This document shows, in pieces, positions 57,947 to 64,000 of a stretch of DNA of 64,000 nt; position 1 is the first letter of the stretch, and every line of letters begins with the position of its first letter. Made by a program: the position numbers and the translations under genes. The notes under the pieces were generated by a model. The model searched no databases, was not told the DNA's origin, and saw only the letters and a list, made by a program, of their open reading frames with translations. This DNA comes from Stomorhina lunata (taxonomy: Eukaryota; Arthropoda; Insecta; Diptera; Rhiniidae). The stretch lies in contig OW121742.1 of assembly GCA_933228675.1 (NCBI GenBank), forward strand, positions 113,809,055 to 113,873,054, given 5' to 3'.

Positions 57947-59225
57947 AATTTATATAAGATCTCCCTGACTATACATAGCGAAGACTTCGAACAAAGCTTC
58001 TATAATATAAAGATGTTTCTCTTTCAAACATTGATTTACCGTTTGGTAGCTTTGAAAAGTCCCATATAAAATTCAGAAAGAACTAATGGAGACGATTTTT
58101 AACTGAAAGAAAGCAAAGTCTATCTACTTTATCTTCTAAAGCAGTGAAGAGAGGTCACCTTATTTGACTAGGACCATTTCGATGTATGCCCCCTAGCTAA
58201 CCATTCTGCTGTCTGTTGGTGAAGGGTATCATAATATCGTAAGCGACTAAGGCAAATTGCTTAATGTTTAAAATTGTTCTTATCTAATATTTAAAAAAAA
58301 AAATATTCCAAACAAATTGGAATGATATAATACAATTAAATTTATTGTTAGTTATTATATCTAAACTATATATTAATTCATATATAATTAAACGATAACG
58401 TAAGAATTGAACACATAAATTAAAATCTAATTTCTTAATTTAATTTTAATTTATGGAATTAAAAACGTGATGCTCTTTAGTTGAACTAAAATTGCTCTGA
58501 ACATAGACTTCTAAAAAGTAGCATGAGTAATAGCTGGCAGTGCTTCTAAGAAAAGTTCTACAAAAGATCTATGACCCTTTAAGTAGCGATGCTTGCTCCT
58601 ATATAAAAGCTATATTAGTTATACAACGACTTTGACCGCTACTGGTTTGGTCAGTTATACACGAGTAGTCAGTTTTTCTTTATATAGTCAGTTTTCAGCC
58701 TTAGTCATCATACATGACTAAGATACCTTCAGTCATAGCCCTACCATGTCTCTAATCATTAACCTAATCAAGCCACAATGATCGTTTTAGTCCTAGTACT
58801 CCTAGTAATACTTCCAGTCTCACCTCTGATCGAACCTCTGATCTTAGGTCTGATTACAAGTATAGTAATAGCTTTCGACACGCTTTTAGTCATATTTGTA
58901 TCTATGATTGTCTAGTAATAAGTGTGTTATAAGTACTTATCATAATATGATCATTAACTCCTAAATGCCTACAAGATAATACTTGGATAAAATAGATTAT
59001 CTGCCCTCAAGACCAATTATTTAACAAATTTAATTAGCAAAACACTAATTACAAAATTATTTTTAACTGAATGATTTATTGATTCTAAAGTCGATTTGTC
59101 TATTAACCCTTTGAAGGCCCTATTTGTATCACTTACTTCAATAACTAACAAACGTTATTTTAACTGAACATCGAGCTTTTAACCATTCCCAGAGTTTCGT
59201 AAAATTCTTTCCCGACTCCTACACA
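57947..59225. other. Single-copy A+T-rich region, no gene recognised
   Basis: A short GGTGAAGGGTATCATAATATCG stretch at about 58219 resembles the end of the mini-me-like elements and is probably a remnant. TAGTCAGTTTT and TAGTCAT motifs are frequent at 58640-58900. No reliable coding region was seen. Confidence 0.5.
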
Positions 59226-62200
59226 TACAACAGAACTAGAAGAGAACCATAACAGAATCAAGAACAAAATCAAGAATAGAATCAAGAACAAAATCAAGAA
59301 CAGAATCAAGAACAGAATCAAGAAGAGAATCAAGATCGGAATCAACAACAAAACCAAGAACATTATCAAGAATAGAATCAAGAGTAGACAAGAACCGAAT
59401 CAAGAACAGAATCAAAAACAGAACAAGAACAGAATCAAGAACAAAATGAAGGACAGAATCAAGAAAAAAATCAAGAATAGAATCAAGAACAAAATCAAGA
59501 ATAGAATCAAGACCAGAATCAAGAACAGAATCAAGAATAGAATCAAGAACATAATCAAAAACAGAATCAAGAACAGAATCAAGAACAGAATCAAGAACCA
59601 AATCAAGAACAGAATCAAAAACAGAATCAAGGACAGAATCAAGAGCAGAATCAAGAACAGAATCCAGAACAGAATAAAAAATAGAATCAAGAAGAGAATC
59701 AAGATCGGAATCAAGAACAAAACCAAGAACATTATCAAGAATAGAATCAAGAGTAGACAAGAACCGAATCAAGAACAGAATCAAAAACAGAACAAGAACA
59801 GAATCAAGAACCAAATCAAGGACAGAATCAAGAACAAAATCAAGAATAGAATCAAGAACAGAATCAAGAATATAATCAAGAACAAAACCAAGAACATTAT
59901 CAAGAATAGAATCAAGAACAGAATCAAGAACAGAACCAGGAACAGAATCAAGAACAGAATCAAAAACAGAATCAAGAACAGAATCAAGAGCAGAATCAAG
60001 AACAGAATCAAGAATAGAATCCAGAACAGAATAAAAAATAGAATCAAGAAGAGAATCAAGAACAGAATCAAGAAGAGAATCAAGAAGTGAATCATGAACA
60101 GAATCAAGAACAGAATCTAGAACAGAATGAAGAACAGAGAAGAACAGAATCGAGAACAGAGTCAAGAACAGAATAAAGAACAGACAAGAACAGAATCAAG
60201 AACAAAATCAAGAACAAAATCAAGAACAGAATCAAGAACCAAATCAAGAACAGAATCAAAAACAGAATCAAGAACAGAATCAAGAACAGGATCAATAACA
60301 GAATCAAGAACAGAATCAAGAACAGAATCAAGAACCAAATCAAGAACAGAATCAAAAACAGAATCAAGGACAGAATCAAGAGCAGAATCAAGAACAGAAT
60401 CCAGAACAGAATAAAAAATAGAATCAAGAAGAGAATCAAGAACAGAATCAAGAAGAGAATCAAGAAGTGAATCATGAACAGAATCAAGAATAGAATCTAG
60501 AACAGAATGAAGAACAGACAAGAACAGAATCAAGAACAGAATCAAGAACAGAATAAAGAACAGACAAGAACAGAATCAAGAACAAAATCAAGAACAAAAT
60601 CAAGAACAGAATCAAGAACCAAATCAAGAACAGAATCAATAACAGAATCAAAAACAGAATCAAGAAAAAAATCAAGAAAAGAATCAAGAACAGAATCAAG
60701 AACAGGATCAATAACACAATCAAGAACAACATCAAGAACAGAAACAAGAACAGAATCAAGAATAGAATCAGGAACAAAACCAAGAACATTATCAAGAATA
60801 GAATCAAGAACAGAATCAAGAATAGAATCAAAAACAGAATCAAGAAAAGAATCAAGAAAATAATAAAGAACAGAATCAAGAACATAATCAAGAACAGAAT
60901 CGGGAACAGAATCAAGAACAGAATCAAGAACAAAATCAAGAACAGAATCAAGAACAGAATCAAGAACAGAATCAAGAACACAATCAGGAACACAATCAAG
61001 AACAAAATCAAGAATTGAATCAAGAACAGAATCAAGAATAGTTTCAAGAATAGAATTAAGAACAGAATCGAGAACAGAATCAAGAACAGGATCAAGAACA
61101 GAATCTAAAATAGAATCAAGAACAGAATCAAGAACAGAATCAAGAATAGAATCAAGAACAGAATCAAGAACAAAATCCAGTACAGAATCAAGAACAAAAC
61201 AAGAACAGAATCAAGAACAGAACTAAAACGGAACCAAAAACAGATCTAGAACATATTTGAGAACAGAAACAAGAACAGAATCAAGAACATAATCAGGAAC
61301 AGAATCAAGAACATAATCAAGAACATAATCAAGAACAGAATCAAGAACAGAACTAGAACAGAATCAAAAATGGAATCAAAAACAGAATCGAGAACATAAT
61401 CAAGAACAGAATCAAGAACAGATTCAAGAACAGAATCAAGAACATATTCAAGAACAAAAATCAAGAACAGAAACAAGAACAGAATCAAGAACATAATCAA
61501 GAACAGAATCAATAACAGAATCAAGAACATAATCAAGAACAGAATCAAGAACAGAACTAGAACAGAAACAAAAACGGAATCAAAAACAGAATCGAGAACA
61601 TAATCAAGAACAGAACCAAGAATTGAATCAAGAACAGAATCAAGAACTGAATCAAGAAAAGAATCAAGAACAGAATCAAGAAAAGAATCAAGAAAAGAAT
61701 CAAGAACAAAATCAAGAACAGATAAGAACAGAATCAAGAACAGACAAGAACAGAATCAAGAACAAAATCAAGAACAAAATCAAGAACAGAATCAAGAATA
61801 GAATCAAGAAGGGAATCAAGAACAGAATCAAGAACAGAATCAAGAACAGAATCAAGAACAAAATCAAAAATAGAATCAAGAACAGAAACGAACAAAATCA
61901 AGAACAGAATTAAGAACAAAATCAAGAACAGATAAGAACAGAATCAAGAACAGACAAGAACAGAATCAAGAACAAAATCAAGAACAGATAAGAACAGAAT
62001 CAAGAACAGAATCAAGAATAGATAAGAACAGAATCAAGAACAAAATCAAAAATAGAATCAAGAACAGGAACGAACAAAATCAAGAACAGAATCAAGAACA
62101 AAATCAAGAACAGATAAGAACATAATCAAGAACAGAATCAAGAACAGAATCAAGAACAGAACTAGAACAGAATCAAAAATGGAATCAAAAACAGAATCGA

Positions 62201-62915
62201 GAACATAATCAAGAACAGAAACAAGAACAGAATCAAGAACAGAATCAAGAACATAATCAAGAACAGAATCAAGAACAGAACTAGAACAGAATCCAAAACG
62301 GAATCAAAAACAGAATCGAGAACATAATCAAGAACAGAACCAAGAATTGAATCAAGAACAGAATCAAGAACTGAATCAAGAAAAGAATCAAGAAAAGGAT
62401 CAAGAAAAGAATCAAGAACAAAATCAAGAACAGATAAGAACAGAATCAAGAACAGACAAGAACAGAATCAAGAACAAAATCAAGAACAAAATCAAGAACA
62501 GAATCAAGAACATAATCAAGAATAGAATCAAGAAGGGAATCAAGAACAGAATCAAGAACAGAATCAAGAACAAAATCAAAAATAGAATCAAGAACAGAAA
62601 CGAACAAAATCAAGAACAGAATCAAGAACAAAATCAAAAACAGATAAGAACAGAATCAAGAACAGACAAGAACAGAATCAAGAACAGAATCAAGAACAAA
62701 ATCAAGAACAAAATCAAGAACGGAATCAAAAACATAATCAAGAATAGAATCAAGAAGGGAATTAAGAACAGAATCAAGAACAGAATCAAAAACAAAATCA
62801 AAAATAGAATCAAGAACAGAAACGAACAAAATCAAGAAAAGAATCAAGAACAAAATCAAGAATAGAATCATGAAGAGAATTAAGAACAGAATCATGAACA
62901 GAATCAAGAACAGAA
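59226..62915. repeat. 12-bp minisatellite AAGAACAGAATC, ~3.7 kb
   Basis: About 300 units of AAGAACAGAATC with base substitutions. Longer-period structure is visible: the AAGATCGGAATCA marker recurs 369 bp apart (59331, 59700) and CCAGAACAGAATAAAAAATA at 59664, 60021 and 60401. Because 12 is a multiple of three and the unit has stops in only one of six frames, long frames run on both strands (up to 309 residues at 59236-60165 minus, repeats of DSVL; others of ILFL, KNRI, EQNQ and RTES). Nothing supports translation. Confidence 0.95.
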
Positions 62916-62934
62916 TTGGAAAATTTCAATTCTG

Positions 62935-63450
62935 AAAGTAGGCATGATCGGTGCACAATTGATCATAGCTTTCATATAACTTTGTAACCGGAAAAAATTT
63001 AAATGCTCATAACTATCAAACTATAATAGCTATAGTGATAAATTTAAGTATTGTTAAGTCTTTTATGAAAGTGATTCTTTATGCAATTTTATTTGAATCG
63101 ATCAACATTTTACCATAACTTCTATATAACCATGCCCCCGGAAACTATTCAAAGGCTTATAACTATCAAACTATAAAAGCTTTTATAGTAATTTAAAGTA
63201 ATGTTTAGTTTTTTTAGTAAAATAAGTCTATATGTGAAATTTTGTAGGAATCGATCAACAACAGTAGCTCCCATATAGCCACGCCCCTTTAAACTACTTA
63301 TATGCTCATAAGTTTAAGATTATAATACCTATTTCAATAAAATTTGGTACACAGAAGTTATATATAAGCTTTAGCTAGCATGTGTGATTTTACTTGGATC
63401 GGTCCACATTAGACCATAGCTCCCATATAAACCCGACTCCCGGAAATCAC
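62935..63450. mobile_element. Degenerate mini-me-like element interior (~152-bp modules)
   Basis: ATAGCTTTCATATAAC, TAACTTCTATATAACC, GTAGCTCCCATATAGCC and ATAGCTCCCATATAAACC recur near 62959, 63113, 63269 and 63413, about 144-156 bp apart, each followed by a CCCGGAAA-like stretch. These modules match the interior of the 9818-11664 element (for example 10808-10850). No ends were found. Confidence 0.65.
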
Positions 63451-64000
63451 TTAAATTCTAATGAACGGTAAATAAAGTCTCCCCAACAATTTTTATAGGT
63501 TTTTTTTCGACTATAACTAGTTATTACAAATGATTGGTGCGGCCTCGGCTGTTTTATAACAACGTTTAGCTATACCGACGTATTCAGAATAACTGTCTGA
63601 GACGTTTTCCATTGTTTCCAGTACCTGTCGATGGGCCCATACAATACCATACAATAATTCGTGTTATAGGCCTTTTAAGTAATACTGCTCCTGAAAGGGT
63701 TAAAAGCGCTATATAAATTTTTTTACAAATATTAAAAATCATTACAATAGTTTTAACTAATTATAGGAGTAGGTACATATCTTCCATTAGCAGCTGATCT
63801 TAGTCGTTATAAATTGCTTTAGGCTAAATAATTATACAAATCGATTCGCAAATTCATTCGAATCAAAATAATCATTAAAAGTGTTAGTTAATATTAGTTC
63901 AATAATAAATTTAATTTTGTTAAATTAACGTATGTAATATTATTACAGCATTTAAAATTGTTATTTCTGAGTTAGAAATTCATAAGATGATTTAATGATT
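63451..64000. other. Right end of window, nothing recognised
   Basis: Single-copy A+T-rich sequence with no gene, RNA or repeat that I can support. Confidence 0.5.

Noticed and set aside
59236..60165. 309-residue open frame on the minus strand (DSVL repeats) and its companions
   Set aside because: Pure translation of the 12-bp minisatellite; equivalent frames are open on both strands and no domain or codon signature is present.

Overview
The window looks like non-coding DNA of a higher fly (Diptera, probably a calyptrate such as a blowfly; inference). Reasons: strong A+T bias, mini-me/DINE-1-like dispersed elements with (GTCY)n tracts, mariner transposons with TA target sites, and one recognisable insect-specific gene of the Commissureless family. 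No bacterial, phage or CRISPR content was seen. By eye, about half of the 64 kb is tandem repeat DNA.

Layout. 1-26 kb: a 31-bp palindromic satellite (called S31 here) in several arrays that switch orientation. They surround a pair of ~1-kb inverted duplicated segments (2.77-3.82 and 22.89-23.78 kb), a ~152-bp tandem repeat with an assembly gap (4.4-6.2 kb) and a nest of mini-me-like elements (6.2-11.7 kb). 26-29 kb: mostly single-copy A+T-rich DNA and a ~72-bp GATC-rich repeat. 29.9-33.3 kb: two broken mariner elements in opposite orientation, with a non-LTR reverse-transcriptase fragment between them. 33.8-34.8 kb: a ~440-bp tandem repeat.

35.7-44.8 kb holds the only convincing gene: a two-exon Commissureless-family gene on the + strand, with a possible Inr/DPE promoter, an exon encoding the extracellular part and membrane anchor, a 7.76-kb intron, and an exon encoding the cytoplasmic tail with LPSY motifs. 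The predicted protein is 338 residues. The intron carries oppositely oriented S31 arrays, a ~260-bp repeat with a 15-bp palindrome, and a ~320-bp repeat with GC-rich inverted segments.

45-64 kb: further satellites (a ~30-bp CTATAG repeat, a ~192-bp repeat, a 35-bp repeat in two mirrored arrays, a second 31-bp palindromic repeat, and a 3.7-kb 12-bp minisatellite) and a degenerate mobile-element fragment. Most long open frames here come from repeats without stop codons and are not genes. The recurring theme is inverted pairing: satellite arrays, mobile elements and single-copy segments repeatedly occur as facing copies.
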